Shown here: piece after piece, positions 55,348 to 62,672 of the stretch
Position numbering within the stretch: position 1 is the stretch's first letter
Layout of the letters: each line of letters begins with the position of its first letter
From: Ferrimonas aestuarii
GTDB taxonomy: Bacteria; Pseudomonadota; Gammaproteobacteria; Enterobacterales; Shewanellaceae
NCBI RefSeq assembly: GCF_005116665.1
Contig: NZ_SWCJ01000003.1
Location: 186,001 to 250,000, forward strand
DNA: 64,000 nt
Reading direction: 5' to 3'
Program-made: the position numbers and the translations under genes
Notes under the pieces: generated by a model
The model's database searches: none
Told to the model about the DNA's origin: nothing
What the model saw: the letters and a program-made list of their open reading frames with translations, nothing else

Positions 55348-57093
55348 TTATTTTCCGCCAATCAGAATGTCATTCGCATTGGCATGACAGCTCACACAAG
55401 CATAAGGATCAGGTAAGGTTTTACTTTGACCTATGCCGTGCTTTTCGAACGGATGTGCCGTGCGATTGGCGGTATTGGCATCGCCATGGCCCACCATATC
55501 GAAGTGACAGCGATAACAGCCGGACTTCTGATCGTGTCCCCACTTAGCGCCATTGTTACCGTGGCATTCAGCGCACTTAGCTGGCTCCAATGCATCGTCC
55601 ATCGCCAGATCTTTATGCACACTAAAGTCCATGTCCTGAGAGGAGTGGCACTGGCCGCAGTTAGCCACCTGCCAGCCAAAGTGCTCCGACGTTAGCGGAG
55701 AAGAAGGCTCTAGCACGTGATGACGAGTGGCGCGGTAGGGGTCGTTATCGTCCCCAGCGGTAAACTCCTGAACCTCGTAGTAAGAGCGGTAAAAATCGGC
55801 ATATTGGAAGATAACCAGATTCGGGCTGGCCAGCACCGCCATGTCTCCCACAATGTGGGGAGAGTAATCCCAAGGGGAAGTGCCAAGACGTTCATGCATG
55901 GCACTGTCGGTCCAGTTGTAGTTCCAGCCATAAAAGCCACTGGAGTAGAGACCATCGATGTCATTGATGGCGTAAGTATCGACATTGGTATTGGTATCCA
56001 GAGTTGGCCACAGGATCAAGCTACCGGAGTGACCCGCCACGTCATTCAATGACAGAGCCACATCCGCCATGGTGATCACGCCATCATAGAAGTAATCCGG
56101 GCGCAGGTTGTGCGCCTTCACCTCCACATTGCGGATGCTGTAATCTGGGGTGTAATCCCAGCAGATCAACCCCTCGATACCGCAACTAACAAAGTCGCCA
56201 TCTTGCACGAAGCCGGTGTGGGTCATGGGTTCACCATTGGCATCCAATTGCGCTTCCGACAGTTCCGTAGTGAACGTTGAACTATAAGGGTCTTGGCGGT
56301 TGTACTCCTTAATGTAACGCTGCTCAAAGTCGATGTACTGATTCAAGCGCATGCCAGTCTGAACTCGAATTTCATCGATGATTAACTTGCCATCGTTGGC
56401 CTCAAGACGCGCAATTTCATCGCGCTGAGCCTGCTGATAGTGAGCCAATTCGTCTTCATCGATGGGAGCAAAACCGATGTTCATCTTGTTCTTTACTAAG
56501 ATCTCATCGGCGCGAAAGTTACCAATAAACTCAAGCCCCCAATTGTTGGCCGCGGTTTCATCACCACCGTCATAATCGCGGACGGTGAGCCAGTTCTCTT
56601 GGCCATTGACGCTCACCTGAAAGGTGCGACGCTCCGGTACCCAGCGATATTCCACATCCAGCTGGCAGCCAAACTCTTTGCCCCAGCGCTGGCAAATCTC
56701 ATCTTGACGATTTTCCATGGCATAGATGATGGCATCGAACTCACTGAAATTACCCGGTTTAAAGGTCTTCACGTATTGGTTTTTAATGGATTCACCACCG
56801 TGATGCTGATCCAACCAATCAAGCACCTCATCACCGCTGATGACGATAGGCCGAGTCTTCGGCGCTTCAATGACCATGCCACCTTCATAGAAATAGAAGC
56901 CGCTGCCCTCATTCCAGTAGAGGTTAAAATGCTTACCACGCATGGAAAATTCAGGCTGGGTGCCAAACACCTTGGTGTCTTTTGTCGGTGGCTCAGGGGT
57001 GGGCGGTGTTACCTCTCCCTTGGTATCGCTGTCGCTGCCACAGGCAACCAACAAAGCGACCAAACTGGCTGCGCCCCAATGTTTTATTTTCAT
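55348..57093 (-). CDS. Lipoprotein with C-terminal tetraheme cytochrome c region
   Basis: A 581-residue predicted lipoprotein (MKIKHWGAASLVALLVAC, Cys18). After a Thr/Pro linker a region of about 450 residues without heme motifs follows; it looks beta-rich and I do not recognise it. Four CxxCH motifs crowd the last 105 residues (NCGQCH, KCAECH, GCYRCH, ACVSCH) with spare His for axial ligands. The N-terminal part could bind a substrate, a heme b or another cofactor, somewhat as in ethylbenzene-dehydrogenase gamma-type domains, but that is a guess. GGAG lies 6 bases before the chosen start. It is probably periplasmic or outer-membrane bound and acts in anaerobic respiration. Confidence 0.82.
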   Translation of the reverse strand: MKIKHWGAASLVALLVACGSDSDTKGEVTPPTPEPPTKDTKVFGTQPEFSMRGKHFNLYWNEGSGFYFYEGGMVIEAPKTRPIVISGDEVLDWLDQHHGGESIKNQYVKTFKPGNFSEFDAIIYAMENRQDEICQRWGKEFGCQLDVEYRWVPERRTFQVSVNGQENWLTVRDYDGGDETAANNWGLEFIGNFRADEILVKNKMNIGFAPIDEDELAHYQQAQRDEIARLEANDGKLIIDEIRVQTGMRLNQYIDFEQRYIKEYNRQDPYSSTFTTELSEAQLDANGEPMTHTGFVQDGDFVSCGIEGLICWDYTPDYSIRNVEVKAHNLRPDYFYDGVITMADVALSLNDVAGHSGSLILWPTLDTNTNVDTYAINDIDGLYSSGFYGWNYNWTDSAMHERLGTSPWDYSPHIVGDMAVLASPNLVIFQYADFYRSYYEVQEFTAGDDNDPYRATRHHVLEPSSPLTSEHFGWQVANCGQCHSSQDMDFSVHKDLAMDDALEPAKCAECHGNNGAKWGHDQKSGCYRCHFDMVGHGDANTANRTAHPFEKHGIGQSKTLPDPYACVSCHANANDILIGGK

Positions 57094-57291
57094 CATTATC
57101 TCCATATTCTCGAATACCGTTACCGGCAACACCGGGAGAATAGGGAGGAAAAATCTCTAAATATCTGCGCCACTGACCATTGACAAATCACTAAAATCCT
57201 TAGTGGTGAATTCAATCTTGAGTCGTAGGGTGAAATTCGAAACTCTGTTCTCGTTATGAAGTTATATCTGTGATCCTAAAGCTCATCAAAA

Positions 57292-57318
57292 ATAAAAAAA
57301 GCGCCGATCTTGGCGCTT
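57292..57318 (-). terminator. Terminator after the DUF2797 gene
   Basis: AAGCGCC and GGCGCTT form a 7-base stem; on the minus strand seven T follow. Confidence 0.85.
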
Positions 57319-57338
57319 ATTTTACAAGGGCAGACGGA

Positions 57339-58154
57339 CTACGAATGGGACACTTGCACTTCGTAACCGGTGAACTTACGAATATTGATCACTCCGGTAT
57401 CGAAGATAAGATATTGGCCCTTAATCCCCAATAAGATGCCAGAGACCTCCGGCGTTTTATCGAAATTGTGGGAGGCTACTTTCACCGGCCATTGCTGCAC
57501 CGGATAATCGATCTCTAGGATGTTATCGTCCAAGCGCTCAATGGCGTCGTCACCAAATTCAGCACAGATCGCCGCCAGCTTGGCTTCAATTTGCGGGATC
57601 AACTCCGCGGCACAGGCCTTAAGATCCATAGGATCATTGTTGCCTTTGAGCATGGCACGCCAGTTGGTTTTATCGTTGATAAACTCCGCAAGGGCAATTT
57701 CAACCAAACCGGAAATATGGCGACTGCGCACCTTAAAGATAGGCAATCCTTGAGTGGCGCCCTGATCGATCCAGCGGGTTGGCAGTTGGGTGTGGCGGGT
57801 AATGCCCACCTTGAGCCCTGAAGTGTTCGACAAGTACACATAGTGGGGCACCATACATTGCGCTTCTCCCCACTCTGGCTCGCGGCAGGTTCCCGCCGCA
57901 AAATGACAGGTTTCCGGCTTCATGATGCACATATCGCAGCGAGCCAGTTTCTTCATGCAGGGAAAGCAGTGTCCCTGTGAGTAACTCTTATTGGTCTTAC
58001 GGCCACAGGCATCGCAGTAGATGTTTCCGGTATAGCTCAACGTGAGTGTTTGGCCAATAAGGCCATTCAAAGGCAGGTTTTGTTCTCCGACACGCAGGCC
58101 ATATTGCACGTCACCAGCCAGTTGGCCGGACATTTTCTTTAGCGTTCCAAGCAT
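57339..58154 (-). CDS. DUF2797 family zinc-binding protein
   Basis: A 271-residue cytoplasmic protein of the DUF2797 family. It has a Cys-rich zinc region (about residues 44-100: CDACGRK, HCFPCMKKLARCDMC, then CHF and C) and a GIY-YIG-like segment, VYLSNTSGLKVGITR (about 107). The family is widespread but has no settled function; the zinc plus GIY-YIG-like combination hints at nucleic acid contact. It is 80 bases from yihD in the same direction. Confidence 0.85.
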   Translation of the reverse strand: MLGTLKKMSGQLAGDVQYGLRVGEQNLPLNGLIGQTLTLSYTGNIYCDACGRKTNKSYSQGHCFPCMKKLARCDMCIMKPETCHFAAGTCREPEWGEAQCMVPHYVYLSNTSGLKVGITRHTQLPTRWIDQGATQGLPIFKVRSRHISGLVEIALAEFINDKTNWRAMLKGNNDPMDLKACAAELIPQIEAKLAAICAEFGDDAIERLDDNILEIDYPVQQWPVKVASHNFDKTPEVSGILLGIKGQYLIFDTGVINIRKFTGYEVQVSHS

Positions 58155-58234
58155 AATGATGTCTTTTTATTTTTAAGCAGAATAGGCTCAGTGTAACGGC
58201 GGCGGCCTAAGCAGATCCACCGCCCTCTCTTATT

Positions 58235-58513
58235 CTACTTTTCCTCTTCGATGCCGCGAGCCTTCAGCAAGGCTCCTTTCCAATCGAAGTCTTCCACGTA
58301 GTCCTTCTGAATGCCTGGAATCATCGCCCCTTTATCGGAATCTCCCATCTTTAGCTGGTAGATCAGCATGTCGTCCGTCAGCTCCGATAACGGCCCCTCA
58401 AAGCCCGCCTCTTTGGCGATAAGCTCCAGCATCTGCACTAGGTTTAGCTCCTGATTTTTCTGCCATTTAGGCTCAAGAAGCTCTAATAATTCTTCGATAC
58501 GATGACAGGCCAT
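58235..58513 (-). CDS. yihD: YihD family protein (DUF1040)
   Basis: A 92-residue small acidic cytoplasmic protein matching E. coli YihD in length and pattern ([43 protein letters not shown]). Function is not established. It begins with ATG preceded by GGAGA. Confidence 0.88.
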   Translation of the reverse strand: MACHRIEELLELLEPKWQKNQELNLVQMLELIAKEAGFEGPLSELTDDMLIYQLKMGDSDKGAMIPGIQKDYVEDFDWKGALLKARGIEEEK

Positions 58514-58676
58514 GGTCTCTCCTTACTACCTGGATTGTGGCTATCTGAACGGGATTTCTATCGCAAAGCATAACCGCCATCGACTCCAGTTTCGACCGTC
58601 AGAGTCAATTCACAGCGAAGTTTCTACAACACAATAACAGTTTGCGCTAGGCCACAAAAAATTGTTAACAAGCCAT

Positions 58677-58708
58677 GAGATATCGTTGATTAAACGATAT
58701 CTCGTAAC
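58677..58708 (+). promoter_or_regulatory. Upstream activator site for the porin
   Basis: GAGATATCGTT and its exact reverse complement are 5 bases apart (58677-58703). The right arm runs into ACGATATCTCGTAAC (58694-58708), which matches ACGAAATTTCGTAAC at 62517 in 13 of 15 bases. It lies about 75-107 bases before the sigma-54 promoter, a normal distance for an activator site. The rest of 58514-58838 shows nothing else. Confidence 0.65.
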
Positions 58709-58782
58709 CAGCTTGTCACCATATTTCGTTTTTGCCGATGCCAATTCAACTATTTTCGCCTTTATCCAGCCAATTTAGATAT

Positions 58783-58798
58783 TGGCATAGCCTTCGCT
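58783..58798 (+). promoter_or_regulatory. Sigma-54 promoter of the porin
   Basis: TGGCAT, five bases, TCGCT; the GG and GC are 10 bases apart as needed. The expected start is near 58809, giving a 30-base leader to the porin start. Confidence 0.65.
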
Positions 58799-58838
58799 CT
58801 ATTCAAATTACAACAGTAAATATAATTAGGTGAAAATA

Positions 58839-59972
58839 ATGAGCAATATGCGTTTAAAGAAAACTGCGGTAGCGGTTTCTCTATTAATGGCGTCCCTAAA
58901 CATCAACAGTGCGGTGGCTGAAGATGGAATGAACATTGGCGGCTCAGTGCGCGTTAATTACGGCATGAAGTTGTACGATGACCAATCTAAAGATAAAGGC
59001 GGTGATCTTAATTTCGACGTATTAACCCTAAAGTTTGACGGAACTCACGGTGATTGGGGTTTATCCAGCGAATACCGCTTTGCTTCCGGCAAAAACTTCA
59101 TCAAATGGGGTTACGGCTACTACAACTTAGATCCTGAATGGCAATTCCAATTCGGTATCAACAAAGTTCCATTTGGTAACCCTGGCTTTATCTCTAACAG
59201 CTGGTGGTTCGGCCTGCCGTACTACCTTGGCTTCGAAGATGACTTCGATGTGGGCGCCAAGGCGGTTTACGACAACGGCAAATGGCACACCGACATCGCC
59301 TTCTACAAAAACGGCGAATACAACTCTGGCGACACCAAAGCCTACGCCCCAGACATCTTCAACGGCACCGTGGCTGGCACCGAGTACAACAACCAAGAAA
59401 CCAACCAGCTTAACCTACGCCAAACCTACACCCTATCTGAAGGTGACCTGAAGATGGTGATGGGCGGCTCTGTAGAGTACGGCCAGATCTACAACACCAA
59501 AACCGAGAAAAATGGCGACCGCTACGCTGTAGCTCTGCACATGGATGCGGGCTACCAAGGCTGGAAACTGCAACTGCAAGCGATGCAGTATGAGTTCGAC
59601 GCTGAAAACCCAGAAGGCATGGACAACAACAAGATTGGTCTGGGCGGCGCTGGCTGGCAATACGAAGTGGCCTCTAAGGGTCAGATCTACTCTGTTAACC
59701 TAGCCAAAACTCTGCCGACCTCTTGGGGCAGCGTGAAGATCTACAACGACTTTGGCGTTATGACGCCAGATACCGATGACAACAGCTTCGACAACAGCTA
59801 CCAGAACGTGACCGGTGCCGCTTTCTCTGCGGGTCCTATCTACATCATGGCCGATTACATCATGGGTAAAAACATGACCTTCTCCACCGAGAAGAACGAC
59901 CACGTAGGCTTGGCCTCCAACGGCGGTGGCTGGGATCAGCGCATCAACATCAATTTCGGCTACTACTTCTAG
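58839..59972 (+). CDS. Outer-membrane beta-barrel porin
   Basis: A 377-residue barrel protein. The signal peptide ends at NSAVAED (about residue 26). The chain has alternating aromatic-girdled strands (FQFGINKVPFGNPG, WWFGLPYYLGFEDDFDVGAKAVYDNG in parts) and ends in FGYYF, the outer-membrane signal. The pattern recalls phosphate- or substrate-selective porins of the OprP/OprO type. I start at 58839 because AGGTGA lies 6 bases upstream; a GTG at 58830 is possible. A sigma-54 promoter and shared activator motif tie it to the lyase-like gene at 62673, so it may admit the substrate of that pathway. Confidence 0.87.
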   Translation: MSNMRLKKTAVAVSLLMASLNINSAVAEDGMNIGGSVRVNYGMKLYDDQSKDKGGDLNFDVLTLKFDGTHGDWGLSSEYRFASGKNFIKWGYGYYNLDPEWQFQFGINKVPFGNPGFISNSWWFGLPYYLGFEDDFDVGAKAVYDNGKWHTDIAFYKNGEYNSGDTKAYAPDIFNGTVAGTEYNNQETNQLNLRQTYTLSEGDLKMVMGGSVEYGQIYNTKTEKNGDRYAVALHMDAGYQGWKLQLQAMQYEFDAENPEGMDNNKIGLGGAGWQYEVASKGQIYSVNLAKTLPTSWGSVKIYNDFGVMTPDTDDNSFDNSYQNVTGAAFSAGPIYIMADYIMGKNMTFSTEKNDHVGLASNGGGWDQRININFGYYF

Positions 59973-60012
59973 GATGAATTGAGCTTTTAGGGGCAGGAAT
60001 TTGGCCTTGAGA

Positions 60013-60092
60013 AACGCCCTCTCAATTAAGGAAAGCGACTGCAGGCTTAGTGGTTCTAAGTCAAAGTTGCTTAACGCAAAGTGAGAGGCGTT
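60013..60092 (+). repeat. Long inverted repeat downstream of the porin
   Basis: AACGCCCTCTCA (60013-60024) pairs with TGAGAGGCGTT (60082-60092) with one bulged base and encloses about 57 bases. It may fold at the 3' end of the porin mRNA. Confidence 0.55.
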
Positions 60093-60096
60093 AATC

Positions 60097-60112
60097 TGGC
60101 ACCCTGAGTGCG
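60097..60112 (+). promoter_or_regulatory. Candidate sigma-54 promoter in the intergenic region
   Basis: TGGCAC (perfect -24 element), five bases, GTGC; GG and GC are 10 bases apart. No gene follows before the terminator at 60230-60257. Confidence 0.45.
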
Positions 60113-60122
60113 TACCCGGATA

Positions 60123-60257
60123 GTGCTCTTAGACAGAAATATGGGTGATTTAAATATCATCTCTTTCAGTCACAAAGCCTGGCTCTGAAGGCCAATACAT
60201 CCTAACATTCGTTCCTGTAGTCAAAGCCAAAGCCACCGCAACGCGGTGGCTTTTTTT
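60123..60257 (+). ncRNA. Candidate sigma-54-dependent small RNA
   Basis: From the predicted start near 60123 to the terminator T tract is about 135 bases with no open frame of note. The alternative is that this is simply the long 3' end of the porin mRNA, which would use the same terminator. The call rests on one promoter match and one terminator. Confidence 0.35.
60230..60257 (+). terminator. Strong intrinsic terminator
   Basis: GCCACCGC and GCGGTGGC form an 8-base GC-rich stem with a 3-base loop and seven T. It is 258 bases after the porin stop. Confidence 0.93.
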
Positions 60258-60315
60258 GATTCAGAAAAACGCTATTTAACAACGGTCTTAAGCAGTTCAC
60301 ATCGGGTTCGCAGTT

Positions 60316-60520
60316 TTGCCTCCGCCGGGCAAGGGGTTCCCCCTCTGCACTCCCCTTTGCCGATAACAGGACGTACTCCCTCACTCCTACTTGCATTACG
60401 CTAAAGCATCGGTCCGATGCGCCGTCCCTGACTTAACGGCCCTCTCGGACATCCTGTCCTCGGCTTTGCTCCATCGCAGTGTCATTTCGGCGTCCTGAGT
60501 CGGCCCTTTGGTGCTCGCAT
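60316..60520. repeat. Dispersed 204-base repeat, copy B
   Basis: This is the second copy of the element at 36667-36870, in the same orientation and colinear over the full length. The differences are scattered substitutions, and the open frames in the two copies are not equivalent, so it is not a conserved gene. The remaining bases to 60623 show nothing. Confidence 0.8.
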
Positions 60521-60623
60521 CTTACTAAACCTGTAAGGAATAGTTAGCGAAAACGGCTCCAGATATGAAACTTACCAGCCCTAAAACCATGCTCTAATTC
60601 AATTTGTTTTTAATGGTTTAGTC

Positions 60624-62159
60624 TTAAAGAATGCCCAGCTTTTTCATGCGGCTACGCAGAGTGTTAGGGTGAATATCCAACTTCTCCGCTGCGCCCCCTT
60701 GACCATGAATCTTACCTCCGGTCACGCGCAGCGCATGCTCAATGTACTTCGCAGTCATCATATCCAAAGACACCAGTTGATCTGTGGCTCGGCTGGGGTC
60801 GATCACTATGGTCTGGTTGCTGGTCATCGGCAGCGACTCTGCCACCTCCACGGGTCCTAAGAAATCAAATTGCAGCGGTGCACCTCGAGATTGGATCATG
60901 GCACGCTCTACGGCGTTCACCAGCTCTCGTACGTTACCTGGCCAGTTGTAGTTTTGCAGCTTAGCCAGTTGCTCCGGCGCAATGGAAGGCAGGCGATCCA
61001 GATTAAACCGTCCCAAAAACTGCTCTAGTAGATGGTGCACCAACAATGGTACGTCCTGACGACGATGACGCAGAGGCGGAATGGCAATTGGGAATACACT
61101 CAGGCGATACCAGAGGTCTTCGCGGAAGGTGCCCTCTTTCATCATCTCCTGCAGATCTCGGTGAGTAGCAGCCACAATACGAATGTCCAGCTCCACCGGC
61201 TCAACGCCACCCACACGAACAATGGTGCGGCTTTGAAGCACACGCAGCAGTCTGACTTGGGCCGACAACGGCAGTTCCCCAAGCTCGTCTAAAAAGATGG
61301 TGCCGCCATTAGCTTGCTCAAAGTAACCCTGCTTGCGCTTCTCGGCGCCGGTAAAGGCCCCCTTTTCATAGCCAAACAGCTCAGAGTCGATCAAGGTGTC
61401 GGGAATGGCACCACAGTTCACTTTGATGAAAGGCTTGTGGGCCCGAGCGGAGCGAGTATGGATGGCATTGGCGATCACCTCTTTACCGCAGCCAGTCTCC
61501 CCTTGAATCAGCACCGTGCTGTCCAGAGGTGCAATGGCCTCAACCTGTTCCATCACCTGCTTTAAGCCACTGTTTGCACCAATCACGTCATCGCGACTGC
61601 CCATTGAACGGCGCAGAGTACGGTTCTCCGCTTCCAACTGCGCCTTTTCCGCCAGCAGATTACGCCCTTGAAGATTAAAGGCGGTCACCATGGCAAAGGG
61701 TTGATGCAGCGACTGCAACATATCTGCGTGACGGGCACGGAAGCTCTGCTCTTTATAGGAGTAGAAACCCACCACCCCAAGATGAAAGTCATCACAGTGC
61801 ATTTTAAGCAAAATCAGCGACTTTACCTTGGGTAGTAGCTGGGACATCACGTGATGGGTCACGCTGTCCATATCGATGTAGTTAAGAATTAAGATCGGTG
61901 GACGCTCACCATTGTTCAACGCGTCACACATTTGTGGGGTCAGAGCGATGCGTCTATCCAGCAATTGACCGCCTTGGCGGTCGGCGTGGGCCACCATCTG
62001 TATCTCTTCGCTTTCTTGACGAAACAGATTGATGTACATGCCATCAATCGGCAGTTGCTGCTCAAGGTAATCAAAGCAGCTCTTGAGAGACCGGTCTAAC
62101 TGCAGACTACTGGACAGCCGCTGAGTCACCTCAAAGAAGAATTTCAGCTCATTGGACAT
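60624..62159 (-). CDS. Sigma-54-dependent transcriptional activator (GAF-AAA+-Fis)
   Basis: A 511-residue activator. Residues about 10-175 form a GAF-like sensor domain, similar in layout to FhlA or NorR. The AAA+ domain (about 195-425) has Walker A GETGCGKE, the sigma-54 contact loop GAFTGA (complete, so it should be active), Walker B GGTIFLDELGEL and the R-fingers region FREDLWYRLSVF. The C-terminal Fis-type helix-turn-helix is GGAAEKLDIHPNTLRSRMKKLGI. GGAGG precedes the start. It faces the lyase-like gene and probably activates that gene and the porin through the shared motif. Confidence 0.93.
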   Translation of the reverse strand: MSNELKFFFEVTQRLSSSLQLDRSLKSCFDYLEQQLPIDGMYINLFRQESEEIQMVAHADRQGGQLLDRRIALTPQMCDALNNGERPPILILNYIDMDSVTHHVMSQLLPKVKSLILLKMHCDDFHLGVVGFYSYKEQSFRARHADMLQSLHQPFAMVTAFNLQGRNLLAEKAQLEAENRTLRRSMGSRDDVIGANSGLKQVMEQVEAIAPLDSTVLIQGETGCGKEVIANAIHTRSARAHKPFIKVNCGAIPDTLIDSELFGYEKGAFTGAEKRKQGYFEQANGGTIFLDELGELPLSAQVRLLRVLQSRTIVRVGGVEPVELDIRIVAATHRDLQEMMKEGTFREDLWYRLSVFPIAIPPLRHRRQDVPLLVHHLLEQFLGRFNLDRLPSIAPEQLAKLQNYNWPGNVRELVNAVERAMIQSRGAPLQFDFLGPVEVAESLPMTSNQTIVIDPSRATDQLVSLDMMTAKYIEHALRVTGGKIHGQGGAAEKLDIHPNTLRSRMKKLGIL

Positions 62160-62479
62160 GGGCAGCCTCCATTATTTTTTGTAATGGACTATTTTAAGTG
62201 GCAAGGCCTGCTATTTCCGAGGAATGGATCAAGTATTAGAAAAGGCCAATTAGTAAAGTGAGTCGATAAATATTAATTCCAAATAAAATCCAAACAGAGT
62301 TTTATTTAAATCAAATATTAGAATGGGATCCAACCCATTTCACATTCTATTTAAAAGTTATCTCTGGCTCATAAATCACATCAAGATTTGAGCAAGCTCA
62401 CAGCTTTTAGGGTGAAGTAAAATATTGATTCAATTACACTAAAAGAGCCTCCAAACTACCGAATCCATCAAGTAGTTAG

Positions 62480-62532
62480 ATTTCGTAGTTACTACGAAAT
62501 TCAGTAGAACAACACCACGAAATTTCGTAACT
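62480..62532 (+). promoter_or_regulatory. Activator sites upstream of the lyase-like gene
   Basis: Site 1 (62480-62500) is ATTTCGTAG and its exact reverse complement, 3 bases apart. Site 2 (62517-62532) contains the palindrome ACGAAATTTCGT and continues AACT, matching the porin site. Both use the half-site TTTCGTA. They lie 50-100 bases before the sigma-54 promoter. The rest of 62160-62672 is AT-rich with a small AGGGG/CCCCT inverted repeat at 62555-62569. Confidence 0.7.
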
Positions 62533-62581
62533 CTAAGTATCGGATCATAAATTCAGGGGTAAATCCCCTCTGTGGCCTGGC

Positions 62582-62597
62582 TGGTACATTACCTGCA
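62582..62597 (+). promoter_or_regulatory. Sigma-54 promoter of the lyase-like gene
   Basis: TGGTAC, five bases, CTGCA; GG and GC are 10 bases apart. The expected start is near 62608, about 65 bases before the GTG start codon. Confidence 0.75.
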
Positions 62598-62672
62598 CTT
62601 GTTAGCTCAACAGCGATAGCACTGCGCTATCGAACATCTAAGTTAACAAGCAAAAAAGCTGGAGAATACAAC

